Assembly: GCF_001953875.1 (NCBI RefSeq)
Contig: NZ_MQUR01000008.1
Span: 62,001 to 126,000 of the forward strand
Length of the DNA stretch: 64,000 nt
Direction: 5' to 3'
Source of the DNA: Streptomyces amritsarensis
GTDB lineage: Bacteria; Actinomycetota; Actinomycetes; Streptomycetales; Streptomycetaceae
The position numbers were made by a program, and so were the translations under genes. Positions 33,641 through 42,416 of this stretch are shown here, in pieces; within the stretch, counting starts at the first letter, position 1; each line of letters begins with the position of its first letter. The notes beneath the pieces were generated by a model. The model saw only the letters and a list, made by a program, of their open reading frames with translations, was not told the DNA's origin and did not search any database.

Positions 33641-34480
33641 TCAGCCGCCGGTGGCGAACCCGGGGAAGAGGGTCATCCCGCCGTCGACGTAGAGGGTGGT
33701 CCCCACCACGTAGTCCATGAGGTCGCAGGCGAGCAGGACGACCGCGTGGGCGATGTCGTCCGGGTCGCCGATCCGGTCGTACGGGATCAGCTTCAGCAGG
33801 TCCTCGCGGGCCTGCTCGGTCTCCCACGCGCCGCGGTTGATCGGCGTCCTGATCGCCCCGGGGGCGACCGCGTTGACCCGGATCTTCTGCGGTGCGAGCT
33901 CCTGGGCCAGGGTCTCCATCATCATCTGCACGCCGCCCTTGGAGGAGGCGTAGTTGACATGGCCCGCCCACGGGATGAGCTGGTGCACCGAGCTCATGCA
34001 GATGATCTTCCCGGCCGCCCGGGACACCTCGGGTACGACGCCGCGCCGCACGAACTCCTTCGTCGCCTCCCGGGCGCACAGGAACTGCCCCGTCAGGTTG
34101 ACGTCCATGACCTTCTGCCACTGGGCGAGGGTCATCTCGGTGAACGGGGCGTCGCGTTGCAGCCCGGCGTTGGCGACCAGGATGTCGATCGTCCCGAACT
34201 CCCGCACCATCCGGTCCACCATGGCGACGACCTGGTCCTCCTGGGACACGTCCGCCTCGTACGCCGCCGCGCGCACCCCGAAGGAGGTGATCTCCCGGAC
34301 GACCGCCTCCGCGGACTCCTGGTCGGTCACGTAGTTGACGACCACGTCGGCGCCGGCCCTGCCGAGCCCGATGGCGGTCGCCTTGCCGATGCCGGAGTTG
34401 GCGCCGGTGACCAGGGCCTTCTGGCCCTTCAGCAGCTGAGCCGGAACCACAACCCCTGGTGCGCCCACGGTGGAATCCAC
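33641..34480 (-). CDS. SDR family oxidoreductase, glucose 1-dehydrogenase-like
   Basis: 279 residues from GTG 34480, with GAGGAGG about 9 bases upstream. Classical SDR: cofactor loop TGANSGIGKA (about 25-34), NAG motif VANAGL (about 103), catalytic Ser in CMSSVHQ (about 160), Tyr/Lys in YASSK (about 176-180) and VDGGMTLFP near the end. It reduces or oxidises a polyol or sugar using NAD(P). It sits 35 bases before cydA on the same strand. A GMC oxidoreductase gene lies about 195 bases away, another sugar/alcohol redox enzyme, so the block may deal with sugar or polyol oxidation feeding the quinol oxidase. Confidence 0.9.
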   Translation of the reverse strand: MDSTVGAPGVVVPAQLLKGQKALVTGANSGIGKATAIGLGRAGADVVVNYVTDQESAEAVVREITSFGVRAAAYEADVSQEDQVVAMVDRMVREFGTIDILVANAGLQRDAPFTEMTLAQWQKVMDVNLTGQFLCAREATKEFVRRGVVPEVSRAAGKIICMSSVHQLIPWAGHVNYASSKGGVQMMMETLAQELAPQKIRVNAVAPGAIRTPINRGAWETEQAREDLLKLIPYDRIGDPDDIAHAVVLLACDLMDYVVGTTLYVDGGMTLFPGFATGG

Positions 34481-34620
34481 GTTGTGCTGCCTCCTCGACG
34501 AGCGGGCCCGGCGCGCCCCGGCCGCAATGGGCCGGACCGACCGCCCACGTAATCACCGGCCGCGGCGGGGGACCCGCCGGGCGGGCCCCGGTTGCGCCGT
34601 TCGGCCGACGATCTTCCTCC

Positions 34621-34660
34621 GGTCGGCGCAGGTCGGCGCAGGTCGCGCAGGTCGGCGCAG
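34621..34660. repeat. 10-bp tandem repeat in the intergenic region
   Basis: GGTCGGCGCA is present twice in a row (34621-34640), then as a 9-base variant and again as a full unit to about 34659. It lies between the 3' end of the GMC oxidoreductase gene and the SDR start. Possible roles are an operator array or replication slippage. Confidence 0.8.
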
Positions 34661-34675
34661 ACCCGGCCAGGGTGA

Positions 34676-36256
34676 TCAGTTCAGCCGGGCCAGGAGGTGG
34701 TCGCCGACCCGCAGGGCGTTGGCGATCGCGGTCAGCGACGGGTTGACCGCGCCGATGCTCGGGAAGAAGCTCGTGTCGACCACGTACAGGTTGTCGAGGT
34801 CGTGGGCCTTGCAGTTGACGTCCAGGGCCGAGGTGGCCGGGTCCGTGCCGAAGCGGACGGTTCCCGCCTGGTGGGCGGTCGCCCCGATCGGCATGCCCTT
34901 GTGCAGGTAGATGCTGTGCGGCAGCAGGTGGTGATCGTGCATGCCCAGGTGTCCGAGCATGCTCTGGAGCTTGTGCCGCAGCCGCTTCAGCCCCTCGGTG
35001 TTGTTCTTCTCGTCGAGCGCGAGGTGGATGGCGCCGTCACCGTCCAGGGTGACCCGGTTGCCGGGCGACGGAAGGTCCTCGCCGCACAGCCAGAAGTCGA
35101 CCGCGTGGTGCGCCAGCACCTCGAAGGGCATGTCCGGGGTGACCGCTCCGGCCCAGCGCGGCGCCTCCCCGTGGATCTGCTCGGCGTCCGACTTGCCCAG
35201 CATCTGGATGCCGCCCAGCGGGAAGTCCCAGTCGTCCGCGCCCAGATACCAGTCGTGCAGCGCGAGGGTTTTCTGGAACTGCGTGGGGTTGGGCTCCTTC
35301 GACACCGCCATCAGCGCCAGGTTGTTGTGCCGCATGTAGTGGCGGCCCACCACGTCGGAGCTGTTGGCCAGCCCGCGCGGGTGACGGTCGTTCGCCGAGG
35401 CCAGCAGCAGGGCGGCGGAGTTGACCGCACCGCAGGAGACGACCACGACGTCCGCGTGGAAGCGGGTCTCGGAGCCGTCGGCGAGCCTGACGGCGGCGGC
35501 CGTGACGGTGCGCCCTGCCGCGTCGGTCTCCAGCCGGACCACGCGGGCGCCGGTGACCAGCTCCACGCCCGGGTGTTCGAGGGCGGGCTCCACGCAGACC
35601 ACCTGGGCGTCGGACTTTCCCCGCACCAGGCAGGGGAAGCCGTCCACCCGGTTGCAGCGGATGCACACGCTGGAGGGAACGGCCTTGCCGTCCGCGTCCT
35701 GGACGAGGTCGACCCCGATGGGCAGGTGGAAGGGGTGCAGCCCCCTCTTCTCCAGGTCGTCGCTCAACTGCTGGATGCGCGGCTCGTGTTCGACCGGCGG
35801 GTAGGCGTACTGCGCGCTCACCGGCCCCTCGCCGGGGTCCTCCCCGTGCCGCCCGTGCACCCGGTAGAGGTGCTCGGCCTGCGTGTAGTACGGCTCCAGG
35901 TCCTCGTACCGCAGCGGCCAGGCGGGGGAGATGCCGCCGTGGTGCCGGATCTCGCCGAAGTCCTCGGGCCGCAGCCGGAAGAGGGCGGCCCCGTAGAACT
36001 TCGTGTTCCCGCCGACGTAGTAGTTGACCTCGGGCGGGAACGCGTTGCCGTGCTTGTCGAACCAGAACTCCGGCGCCCGGTACTTGCCCTTGACGAACAC
36101 GGCCGTGGACTCCCAGTTGTCGCGCTCCCGTGGCAGCCAGCCGCCGCGTTCGAGGAGGAGCACGCGCTTGCCGGAGGGCGCCAGCCGGTGGGCGAGGGTA
36201 CCGCCCCCGGCGCCGGTGCCGATGATGATGACGTCGTAGTGGGAGGAGTCGCCCAC
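34676..36256 (-). CDS. GMC family FAD-dependent oxidoreductase
   Basis: 526 residues if started at GTG 36256, eight residues before the FAD loop; the frame is open to ATG 36343, but that start has no ribosome site. FAD-binding IIIGTGAGGGTLAHRL, then LLERGGW. A mid-protein YVGGNTKFYGAAL and the C-terminal GMC motif (HQAGTVRFG, then NLYVVDTSFFPS and NPSLTAIANALR) are present. The active-site base is in HHLLPHS or AHQAGT. It oxidises a sugar or alcohol. Start position is uncertain by up to 29 residues. Confidence 0.85.
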   Translation of the reverse strand: MGDSSHYDVIIIGTGAGGGTLAHRLAPSGKRVLLLERGGWLPRERDNWESTAVFVKGKYRAPEFWFDKHGNAFPPEVNYYVGGNTKFYGAALFRLRPEDFGEIRHHGGISPAWPLRYEDLEPYYTQAEHLYRVHGRHGEDPGEGPVSAQYAYPPVEHEPRIQQLSDDLEKRGLHPFHLPIGVDLVQDADGKAVPSSVCIRCNRVDGFPCLVRGKSDAQVVCVEPALEHPGVELVTGARVVRLETDAAGRTVTAAAVRLADGSETRFHADVVVVSCGAVNSAALLLASANDRHPRGLANSSDVVGRHYMRHNNLALMAVSKEPNPTQFQKTLALHDWYLGADDWDFPLGGIQMLGKSDAEQIHGEAPRWAGAVTPDMPFEVLAHHAVDFWLCGEDLPSPGNRVTLDGDGAIHLALDEKNNTEGLKRLRHKLQSMLGHLGMHDHHLLPHSIYLHKGMPIGATAHQAGTVRFGTDPATSALDVNCKAHDLDNLYVVDTSFFPSIGAVNPSLTAIANALRVGDHLLARLN

Positions 36257-36402
36257 GTCGACCACCGTCCTTGGGCTCGTGGCCCCGCCCGACGGGCCGG
36301 GACCTGTCCCTCCGCGCAGCGGAGGCCGGACATTCCCACCCATTCGAAGCTAACGGCCCCGCCACCGGACGGCGACCCGGCCGGGCGGGCCCACGCGCGC
36401 CG

Positions 36403-37356
36403 TCACAGGACGGCGATCGGGTTCACGGGGGATCCCGTCGCGCCCGGCAGGCGCAGCGGGGCGACCACGCACAGGAAGCTCCAGCGGCCGGCCCGCGCGC
36501 ACGCCCCGGCCAGGTCCTCGAGCTGGAGGTAGTCCATCAGGTGCACCCCCATCGCCTGTACCGCCAGGACGTGCACGGGGAAGGCGACGCCGGCCACCGC
36601 GCTGGGGGCGGTGTCGTTGTTGCCGTCGCCGCCGAGGACGGCGACCTCCCGCTCGGCCAGGAACGCCAGCGCCCGCGGGTGCAGGCCGGCCCTGGACCGG
36701 GCGGCGTCCCACGCTCCGAGCTCCCTGCGGCGCCGCCGGTGCCCCACCCGGACCAGCAGCAGGTCCCCGGGGCCGACCCGGACCCCCTGGGCGGCCTCGG
36801 CGGCCGTCAGGTCGTCCGCCGTCACATGGTCCCCCGGCTCCACCCAGGGCACGCCCCGCAGCCGCGGCACGTCCAGCAGCACGCCCCGCCCGACGATGCC
36901 CTCGCCGACGAGGTCCACCGAGAGCGAGCGGACCTCGGGGGCCGTCGCGTCGCCGGCCGGGACCCCGTCGTAGAGCTCGCCGTCGTACAGCACGTGGTTC
37001 AGCGCGTCGAGGTGGCTGTCCGCGTCCCCGTGGACGTTCATGGCGAACCGGTCGAGGGCGAAGTGGAGCCCGTCGGCCCCGGCCTCCCCGGGGGCGGGAC
37101 CGGTCATCCGGTGTTTCGCCGGCTCGGGGTTGTCCGGGCCGGGCCGGGTCTCGATCGGCGCGGCCAGGGACACCGTGCGGCCGAGCCGGACCCCGGCCGC
37201 GGCCGCCGCGACGCGGGCGGGCGTCAGGTGGCGCAGCGCCCCGCGCCGGCCGCCGTCCGGGCCGGACCGGGCCGCCCGGCGCAGCCGCTCGTACAGCGTC
37301 CGGAAGTCCTGCGCGCCCATGGGCCGCGGCGCGGGCGGTACGGGGGGCCCGGTCAT
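36403..37356 (-). CDS. Cyclase family hydrolase (kynurenine formamidase-like)
   Basis: 317 residues from ATG 37356, overlapping the aldose epimerase stop by 4 bp. The family's zinc motif HxxxDxxxH appears as HGDADSHLDALNH (about 110-122), and the active-site region GDGNNDTAP (about 255) and FPVHVLAVQAMG (about 270-281) follow. It could hydrolyse an amide or lactone. The N-terminal 60 residues are Arg/Ala-rich. It is coupled to the mutarotase-like gene upstream, which suggests carbohydrate-lactone turnover, but that is inference. Confidence 0.83.
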   Translation of the reverse strand: MTGPPVPPAPRPMGAQDFRTLYERLRRAARSGPDGGRRGALRHLTPARVAAAAAGVRLGRTVSLAAPIETRPGPDNPEPAKHRMTGPAPGEAGADGLHFALDRFAMNVHGDADSHLDALNHVLYDGELYDGVPAGDATAPEVRSLSVDLVGEGIVGRGVLLDVPRLRGVPWVEPGDHVTADDLTAAEAAQGVRVGPGDLLLVRVGHRRRRRELGAWDAARSRAGLHPRALAFLAEREVAVLGGDGNNDTAPSAVAGVAFPVHVLAVQAMGVHLMDYLQLEDLAGACARAGRWSFLCVVAPLRLPGATGSPVNPIAVL

Positions 37357-38315
37357 AGGATCCCGCCCGGGTCCGCGCCTGCCCAGGGGCGCAGGCCCCA
37401 GCGGAGCGCATGGCCGGCCCCCGGTTCCAGGACGGTGAGGCCGCTGCCGGTGCGGAAGGCGTCCGCCGGACAGGACATGGGCTCCACGGCGACCCCGCGC
37501 CGGCGCCGCCCGGGCTCTCCCAGCGTGTCGCCCGTGTAGATCTGCACGTAGCGGGTGCCCTCGCCGAGCCACAGGTCGGTGCCGCGCCGCCCCGACGGGT
37601 GCGCCAGCCGGACCACGGCCCGCCCGTCCGCGCCGCGTTCGAGCCCGGTGAAGGCGGTGTCCAGCGCCTGCGCCCCGATGGGCCGGGCGGAGCGGAAGTC
37701 GTATTCCGTGCCCTCGACGGGCACCTCGCCCGTCGGCAGGCCCTCGTCGTCGGTGGTCAGCCGGAGGCGGGCGGGTACGGTCAGCAGCGCCGTGTCGACG
37801 CGACCGGTGCCGACCGTCAGGTACGGGTGCTGCCCCACCCCGTACGGGGCACTCGCACCGCCCGCGTTGACGGCGCGGACCAGGACCTCCAGCCCTTCGT
37901 CGCCCAGCCGGTACTCGGCGGACACCTCCAGCAGGAAGGGGTATCCGGGCTGCGGGTGGAGGGTGGTGCCCACCCGTACCGCGTCGCCGGAGTGGGCCAG
38001 CAGCCGCCACGGGGTCCAGCGCAGCAGTCCGTGGATCGCGTTGTGCCTCTCCGGCTCGCTCAGCGGCAGTTGCAGATCCGCGCCGTCGAAGCGGTAGCGG
38101 CCGCCGCCCACCCGGTTGGGCCAGGGCACGAGGACCTGCCCGCGCCCCGAGGTGACCGCCTCGTCGGCGGCGAAGCCGTCCAGCAGGGGCACGCCGTCCG
38201 CCTCGTAGTGGCGCAGGGCGCCGCCGAGTTCGACCACGACGGCGCTCTGCCCGCCGTGGCGCAGCTCCCACTGCTCGCCGGTCGGGCCTGCGGACCGGGG
38301 CGCCTGCGCGGACAT
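37353..38315 (-). CDS. Aldose 1-epimerase (galactose mutarotase) family protein
   Basis: 320 residues. GalM-like beta-sandwich: VLVPWPNRVGGGRYRFDG (about 62-79), HNAIHGLLRWTPW (about 91-103, first catalytic His), and YGVGQHPYL (about 157-165, second His); the general base Glu probably lies in GVAVEPMSCPAD (about 284). It interconverts anomers of a hexose. ATG 38315 has AGGAGG (CTCCTC on the plus strand, 38321-38326) about 5 bases upstream. It forms a two-gene unit with the cyclase-family gene. Confidence 0.88.
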   Translation of the reverse strand: MSAQAPRSAGPTGEQWELRHGGQSAVVVELGGALRHYEADGVPLLDGFAADEAVTSGRGQVLVPWPNRVGGGRYRFDGADLQLPLSEPERHNAIHGLLRWTPWRLLAHSGDAVRVGTTLHPQPGYPFLLEVSAEYRLGDEGLEVLVRAVNAGGASAPYGVGQHPYLTVGTGRVDTALLTVPARLRLTTDDEGLPTGEVPVEGTEYDFRSARPIGAQALDTAFTGLERGADGRAVVRLAHPSGRRGTDLWLGEGTRYVQIYTGDTLGEPGRRRRGVAVEPMSCPADAFRTGSGLTVLEPGAGHALRWGLRPWAGADPGGIL

Positions 38316-38347
38316 GGAAGCCTCCTCGGACAGCGGGGAAGGGGCGC

Positions 38348-38785
38348 TCAGTCCGCCAGACCGGGCGCCGTGCACAGCGCCCAGACGATCAGAGCGTCGA
38401 CCGCCAGCAGCACCAGGGCCCAGAACGGCGTGTACGGGAGCCACATGAAGCTCGCGACCATGCTGAGGCCCGCGAGCGCCAGGCCGACGACCCGGGCCCA
38501 CAGAGCGCCCCGGACCACGGCCGGTCCGGCGCAGAAGACCACGACTCCCAGGACCAGGTGGATCCAGCCCCAGCCCGTGAGGTCGAACGCGTAGGCGTAG
38601 TGCGGGGTGGGGATGAAGACGTCGTCCCTGGCGATCGCGGAGATCCCCGAGAACACCATCATCAGTCCGCCGAAGACCATCAGGAACCCGGCGAAGTACA
38701 GCCAAACGTTGCGGGCGCCGAAACCGCCCCTGCCCGCGGCCGGCGAGGCACCCCTGGGGCGGGCTCCGCCCACATGACCGGTCAT
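38348..38785 (-). CDS. Small four-helix membrane protein (DUF7144-like)
   Basis: 145 residues. Four transmembrane helices at about 28-48, 72-92, 95-112 and 116-136, with the motif GFLMVFGGLMMVFSGISAIA in the first. I recall streptomycete proteins of this type as DUF7144. Function is unknown. They occur in stress blocks with SHOCT and ClC genes, as here. It lies 10 bases after the ClC stop, so both are probably on one mRNA. Confidence 0.8.
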   Translation of the reverse strand: MTGHVGGARPRGASPAAGRGGFGARNVWLYFAGFLMVFGGLMMVFSGISAIARDDVFIPTPHYAYAFDLTGWGWIHLVLGVVVFCAGPAVVRGALWARVVGLALAGLSMVASFMWLPYTPFWALVLLAVDALIVWALCTAPGLAD

Positions 38786-38795
38786 GACACGCTCC

Positions 38796-40175
38796 TTACT
38801 TCGCGCCGGCCGCGGGAGCCGCGACCGCCTTGCCCACCGGGGGCACCGCCGGGCCGGGCGGCAGCAGCTCGGTGACCACGAAGGCGACCACCGACGCGAG
38901 GATGATCACGGGGATCATGGCGCCGCTGCCGAGCAGCAGCACGACGAGTACCACGCTGCTCACCGGAAGCCTCAGCGCGCAGGTGGCCGCGGCCGCCATG
39001 CCGGCCGCGAGGCCCGGAACGAGGCCCAGGCCCGGCAGCGGCGCGCACAGCACGCCCGCGGCCGCGCCCAGGAACAGGGCCGGGAAGATCGGACCGCCGC
39101 GCAGGCTGCCCAGGCAGAGCGCGTACGCCGCGCCCTTGCACAGCAGGACCGCGATCAGCGCTCCGATGCCCCAGGCCTGCGGATCGGAGGCCAGGCTGCC
39201 CATCACGGCCTGGCCCGACGAGGCGACGTCGACGGGGGAGTTGCCGGTGACGAGCGCGTACAGCGCGCCGAAGGCACCGGCCGCCACGGCGCAGACGGCC
39301 GTGTGGGCCACGGGCCGTCTGGCCACGTACACGCAGGCGTAGCGTCCGCCGGCCAGCACGAAGTGCATGAAGACGCCCATGACCGCCGCCAGGAGCAGCG
39401 ACCACAGCACGTCGGGGGCGTCGAGGCGGGGGAAGGGCGCGGCCAGGTCCAGCGTCAGGCTGCCCGTTTCCAGGCCCGTCCAGCGGCCGAAGCCGGTGAA
39501 CACGAGCTCGCCGACCCCGCTGGACAGCAGGGCCGGCAGCATGATCGCGAACAGCTGGGGTCCGCCCACTCCGGCCACTTCCATCAGCAGCACGGCGCCG
39601 ATCAGCGGATTGCCGAAGATCGCGGAGATGGCCGCGGCCGCACCGGCCGCGCCCAGGATGGCCGTGCTCTGCGGGGTCGCGGGGGCCTGGGCCAGGTCCC
39701 GGAACAGCAGCGCGAGCCCCCCGCCCAGAGCGATCAGCGGGGCTTCCGGGCCGAGGGTCGCACCCAGGGGCAGGCTGAACACCGCGGCGAGGACGACGCC
39801 CGGCAGCGCGGCCGACGTCGCCCCTCCGGCGTGCAGCCCCGAGGCGGGGATGTGCCCGCCGGCGCCGGGCAGGCGGGTCACCACCCACCCGACCAGGACA
39901 CCGGCCACCAGCAGCGTCGGCAGCGGCCACCACCACGGCGGGCCGCTCCAGCCGAGCGCCTCCGGGAGGTCGGCCCACACCAGGTGCTCCAGCTGGTGGA
40001 GCGCGACGAGGAACCAGAACGCCGCGAGGGAGACGGGGATGCCGATGAGCGCGCACAGCACGAGGAGTTTCAGGTAGCCCGGCGTGCGCAGCATGTCCCG
40101 CAGCCGGTCGCCCTCCGGGGGCGGTTCGGCGGGTGCCGATGCCGATGCCGGTGCCGGGGTGCGCGGATCCGTCAT
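38796..40175 (-). CDS. ClC family chloride channel / H+ exchanger
   Basis: 459 residues, about 14-16 membrane helices. Ion-selectivity signatures are seen in variant form: LPGAGGHIPASG (GSGIP-like, about 100-112), LPLGATLGPEAPLIALGGG (GKxGPxxH-like, about 133-151) and GSLRGGPIFPALFLG (GGxFxP-like, about 350-364). The proton glutamate is kept in LGPEAPL. It moves chloride, or exchanges it for protons, for acid or osmotic stress. No CBS domains, so this is the short form. Confidence 0.9.
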   Translation of the reverse strand: MTDPRTPAPASASAPAEPPPEGDRLRDMLRTPGYLKLLVLCALIGIPVSLAAFWFLVALHQLEHLVWADLPEALGWSGPPWWWPLPTLLVAGVLVGWVVTRLPGAGGHIPASGLHAGGATSAALPGVVLAAVFSLPLGATLGPEAPLIALGGGLALLFRDLAQAPATPQSTAILGAAGAAAAISAIFGNPLIGAVLLMEVAGVGGPQLFAIMLPALLSSGVGELVFTGFGRWTGLETGSLTLDLAAPFPRLDAPDVLWSLLLAAVMGVFMHFVLAGGRYACVYVARRPVAHTAVCAVAAGAFGALYALVTGNSPVDVASSGQAVMGSLASDPQAWGIGALIAVLLCKGAAYALCLGSLRGGPIFPALFLGAAAGVLCAPLPGLGLVPGLAAGMAAAATCALRLPVSSVVLVVLLLGSGAMIPVIILASVVAFVVTELLPPGPAVPPVGKAVAAPAAGAK

Positions 40176-40214
40176 GGGGTCATCCCTTCCCGTCCCCGGT
40201 GACCGTCCGGTCTC

Positions 40215-40511
40215 TCAGCCGGCGAGGAGTCTGCTCTTCTGCTGGGCGAACTCCTCCTCGGTGAGCAGCCCTTGGGCCTTCAGCTCGCCCAGCTTCTGCA
40301 GCTGGTCGAGCTTGCTGCTCATGTCGTCGCCGGCGGGCGGGGGCGGGGCCGCGGGGGCGGGCTGCGGAGGCGGCGGCGCGGCGGCCTGTTGCTGTTCGTA
40401 CGCTTGCTGCTGCCAGCGGCCCGCCTGCCGCCGCGAGACGCGGTTGGACACCGCTGTGGCGGTTCCGGCCACGACGGCGGTACGGGCTACGCCGCGAAGA
40501 AGTCCGGGCAT
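40215..40511 (-). CDS. SHOCT-domain protein
   Basis: 98 residues. An N-terminal basic hydrophobic stretch (1-30), a Gln/Pro/Ala-rich linker (about 38-62), then a C-terminal SHOCT domain of about 30 residues: KLGELKAQGLLTEEEFAQQK. SHOCT domains mediate oligomerisation or binding, often with small membrane or stress proteins. It sits 39 bases upstream of the ClC start in transcription order. No enzymatic role is visible. Confidence 0.88.
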   Translation of the reverse strand: MPGLLRGVARTAVVAGTATAVSNRVSRRQAGRWQQQAYEQQQAAAPPPPQPAPAAPPPPAGDDMSSKLDQLQKLGELKAQGLLTEEEFAQQKSRLLAG

Positions 40512-40635
40512 GGAGCGTCATCTCCCAGGTTGCCAAGGGGCGGACGGCCGCACCGCGCGTCCGGTCCGCGGGTCGTCATGTGCCGGAGGCCGCAGGCCGG
40601 GCCGCTGCCCGCCGCCTGCCGACCTCGGCTCGGGC

Positions 40636-41082
40636 TCACGCCTCCATCGCGTCGAGCGAGGCCAGCAGCGCCTGGACGGGAATCCGGCCGCCGGCCACCA
40701 GCTGCGCGCCGCCGCGGCGCAGGGCGCGGGCGAACGGCGCCGCCCAGACGTTCTCGTACACCAGGATCCCGGCGGAGTTGCCGGCCTCCAGGGCGGCGCC
40801 GGCCTCGTCGATGTCATCCTGGCCGAGCAGGCCCGAGGCCGCGCCCTCGAAGACGGTCAGGTCCATCTCGCCGCCGCCGACGTCCTTCAGCTCCAGGGCG
40901 ACGACCGAACCATCGGCATCCTTGCGGACGAAGACCAGGTCGAGGATGCGAATGATGCCGCGATCCACGAGGTCGACGAGCAGGGGCAGGCCCTCGCCGG
41001 TCATCTTGTTGCCGGGGAACTCGACGACCAGGTAGTCGACCGGCCCCATCGTTTCGATGTCTTCGCTCATCTCGTCGCTCAT
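40636..41082 (-). CDS. DUF6325 family protein
   Basis: 148 residues from ATG 41082, preceded by GAGGAG at 5 bases; GTG 41088 is a weaker start. The core GPVDYLVVEFPGNKMTGEG, a hydrophobic strand/helix and LDLVFVRKDADGSVVALEL identify a family that I recall as DUF6325, found beside SHOCT genes in actinobacteria. It is acidic and soluble with no known function. A helical segment in the middle (LGQDDIDEAGAALEAG) resembles the ends of general stress proteins. It is the last gene of the minus-strand stress block before tRNA-Cys. Confidence 0.82.
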   Translation of the reverse strand: MSDEMSEDIETMGPVDYLVVEFPGNKMTGEGLPLLVDLVDRGIIRILDLVFVRKDADGSVVALELKDVGGGEMDLTVFEGAASGLLGQDDIDEAGAALEAGNSAGILVYENVWAAPFARALRRGGAQLVAGGRIPVQALLASLDAMEA

Positions 41083-41272
41083 CACCACTCCTCACGTGCG
41101 ATGCGGTGGGGGTGACCGCGCCGTGAGCCGCCACACTGCGGTGGGGCAGCCCACCAGCTCATTGCAGCACCCCCACGACGCCTTCGCACCTTTGGCCGAC
41201 GGCCGCGGCGGGCGCCTGCGCGCCGCTTCGTGAACGGCGTATGGCAGTCGTGTGTCGGGCCGCGGCGCTCCC

Positions 41273-41302
41273 TTCACCCCGGCCCGGCAAGGGGTCTACG
41301 GT
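41273..41302 (+). promoter_or_regulatory. Promoter of the tRNA-Cys gene
   Basis: TTCACC (41273-41278) and TACGGT (41297-41302) with an 18-base spacer would start transcription near 41309, about 14 bases before the mature tRNA. The remaining sequence from 41083 shows no gene. Confidence 0.5.
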
Positions 41303-41322
41303 CGTACCCGAAGCGCCACCAC

Positions 41323-41397
41323 GACCGTGTGCCCGAGTGGCCCAGGGGCCGGACTGCAAATCCGGTGACGCGGGTTCGAATCCCGCCACGGTCTCCA
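41323..41397 (+). tRNA. tRNA-Cys (anticodon GCA)
   Basis: Cloverleaf folded by eye: acceptor GACCGTG (41323-41329) pairs with CACGGTC (41387-41393). The D stem is CCC/GGG, the anticodon stem CCGGA/TCCGG encloses the loop CTGCAAA with anticodon GCA, and the T arm is GCGGG-TTCGAAT-CCCGC. U73 is the discriminator expected for tRNA-Cys, and CCA is encoded. It stands alone between the stress block and the VOC gene, at the right edge of the accessory DNA, and is a plausible integration site. Confidence 0.97.
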
Positions 41398-41454
41398 TGA
41401 CTCTTCGGCGCCCGCCGGCAGAGTCCCGCCCGCCGAGTCCCGCCGCGGCTCCGC

Positions 41455-42240
41455 TCAGGGCCGCGAACGGACGAGGGCGAACACCGCGCCCTCCGGGTCG
41501 GCGACCGTGGCCTGCCGCCCGCGCATGCCCTCCCGGGGAGGGTCGATGACGCGCCCGCCGAGCTCCTCGACCCGCCTCGCCGCCGCGTCGGTGTCGTCCA
41601 CCTCGAAGTAGGCCAGCCAGTGCGGTCCCCGGTCGTGCGGCAGCGAACGGCCCACGCCGTGCACGGCGGCGACGGGCCGGCCCGCAAGGTTCAGGGTGAG
41701 GTGGTCGAAGTCGTCCGAGGCGGTGACGACGGTCTGCGCCTCGTGGCCGAAAACGTGCTCGTAGAACTTGCCGACCGCCGAGGTGTCCTGGGTGATCAGC
41801 TCGTGCCAGACCGGGGTGCCCGGACCGCCGTGCGGCCGGGCGCCCCGGCGGGCCTGCGCCTGCCACAGCCCGAAGACCGCGCCCAGCGGGTCGGAGCAGA
41901 TCGCCACCCGCCCCGCGATGCCGGCGTCCAGCGGGCCCACCGCCACCGTGCCGCCGCACGCGCGGACGGACTCGGCGGTCGCGTCCGCGTCGTCCGTGGC
42001 CAGATACGTCGTCCACGCCATCGGCAGGTGTCCGTCCGGCGGCATCTCGCCGATCCCGGCCACCTCCTGGCCGTCCAGCACGGCACGGACGTAGGGCCCG
42101 AGCTGTTCGGGCCCGGGTACGTACTCCCAGCCGAACAGGTCGGCGTAGAAGTCCTCGGTGCTCCCGAGGCCGTGCACCATGAGACTCACCCAGCACGGGG
42201 TGCCGGGGGTGCGCCGGGTCGCTTCCGCTGCCTCGGTCAT
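41455..42240 (-). CDS. VOC (glyoxalase/bleomycin resistance) protein with two domains
   Basis: 261 residues from ATG 42240, with GAGGAGACGG upstream. Two beta-alpha-beta VOC modules: first about 12-125 (FYADLFGWEYVPG, AICSDPLGAVFGLWQ), second about 142-260 (FYEHVFGHEAQ, YFEVDDTDAAARR, TVADPEGAVFALV). The short metal-ligand set is retained only in part (for example WHEL, FEVDD), so it may be an extradiol-type or binding protein rather than glyoxalase I. Proteins of this kind are often annotated as putative hydroxylases. Monocistronic and divergent from the sulfurtransferase gene. Confidence 0.85.
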   Translation of the reverse strand: MTEAAEATRRTPGTPCWVSLMVHGLGSTEDFYADLFGWEYVPGPEQLGPYVRAVLDGQEVAGIGEMPPDGHLPMAWTTYLATDDADATAESVRACGGTVAVGPLDAGIAGRVAICSDPLGAVFGLWQAQARRGARPHGGPGTPVWHELITQDTSAVGKFYEHVFGHEAQTVVTASDDFDHLTLNLAGRPVAAVHGVGRSLPHDRGPHWLAYFEVDDTDAAARRVEELGGRVIDPPREGMRGRQATVADPEGAVFALVRSRP

Positions 42241-42416
42241 GTCAGCCGTCTCCTCCGTCGTGCCGTCACCGGTGCCTGATGGTTCCACCCCGGCGGACGC
42301 GGCGCGCCCCGACCGCGCCGCATTCCGGTGGCCCGGAGCGGAGTTGACCGGAAGCGGGTGCCCCACCGATGACGGCCCTGTTACGCGGGTGCCGGGCGGG
42401 GAGGAAGATGGCCGCC

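Noticed and set aside
34481..34675. Possible CRISPR-like array
   Set aside because: The 10-bp units are directly adjacent with no spacers, so this is a simple tandem repeat.
41323..41397. Mobile element inserted at tRNA-Cys
   Set aside because: No integrase, transposase or duplicated tRNA 3' end was found in the window.
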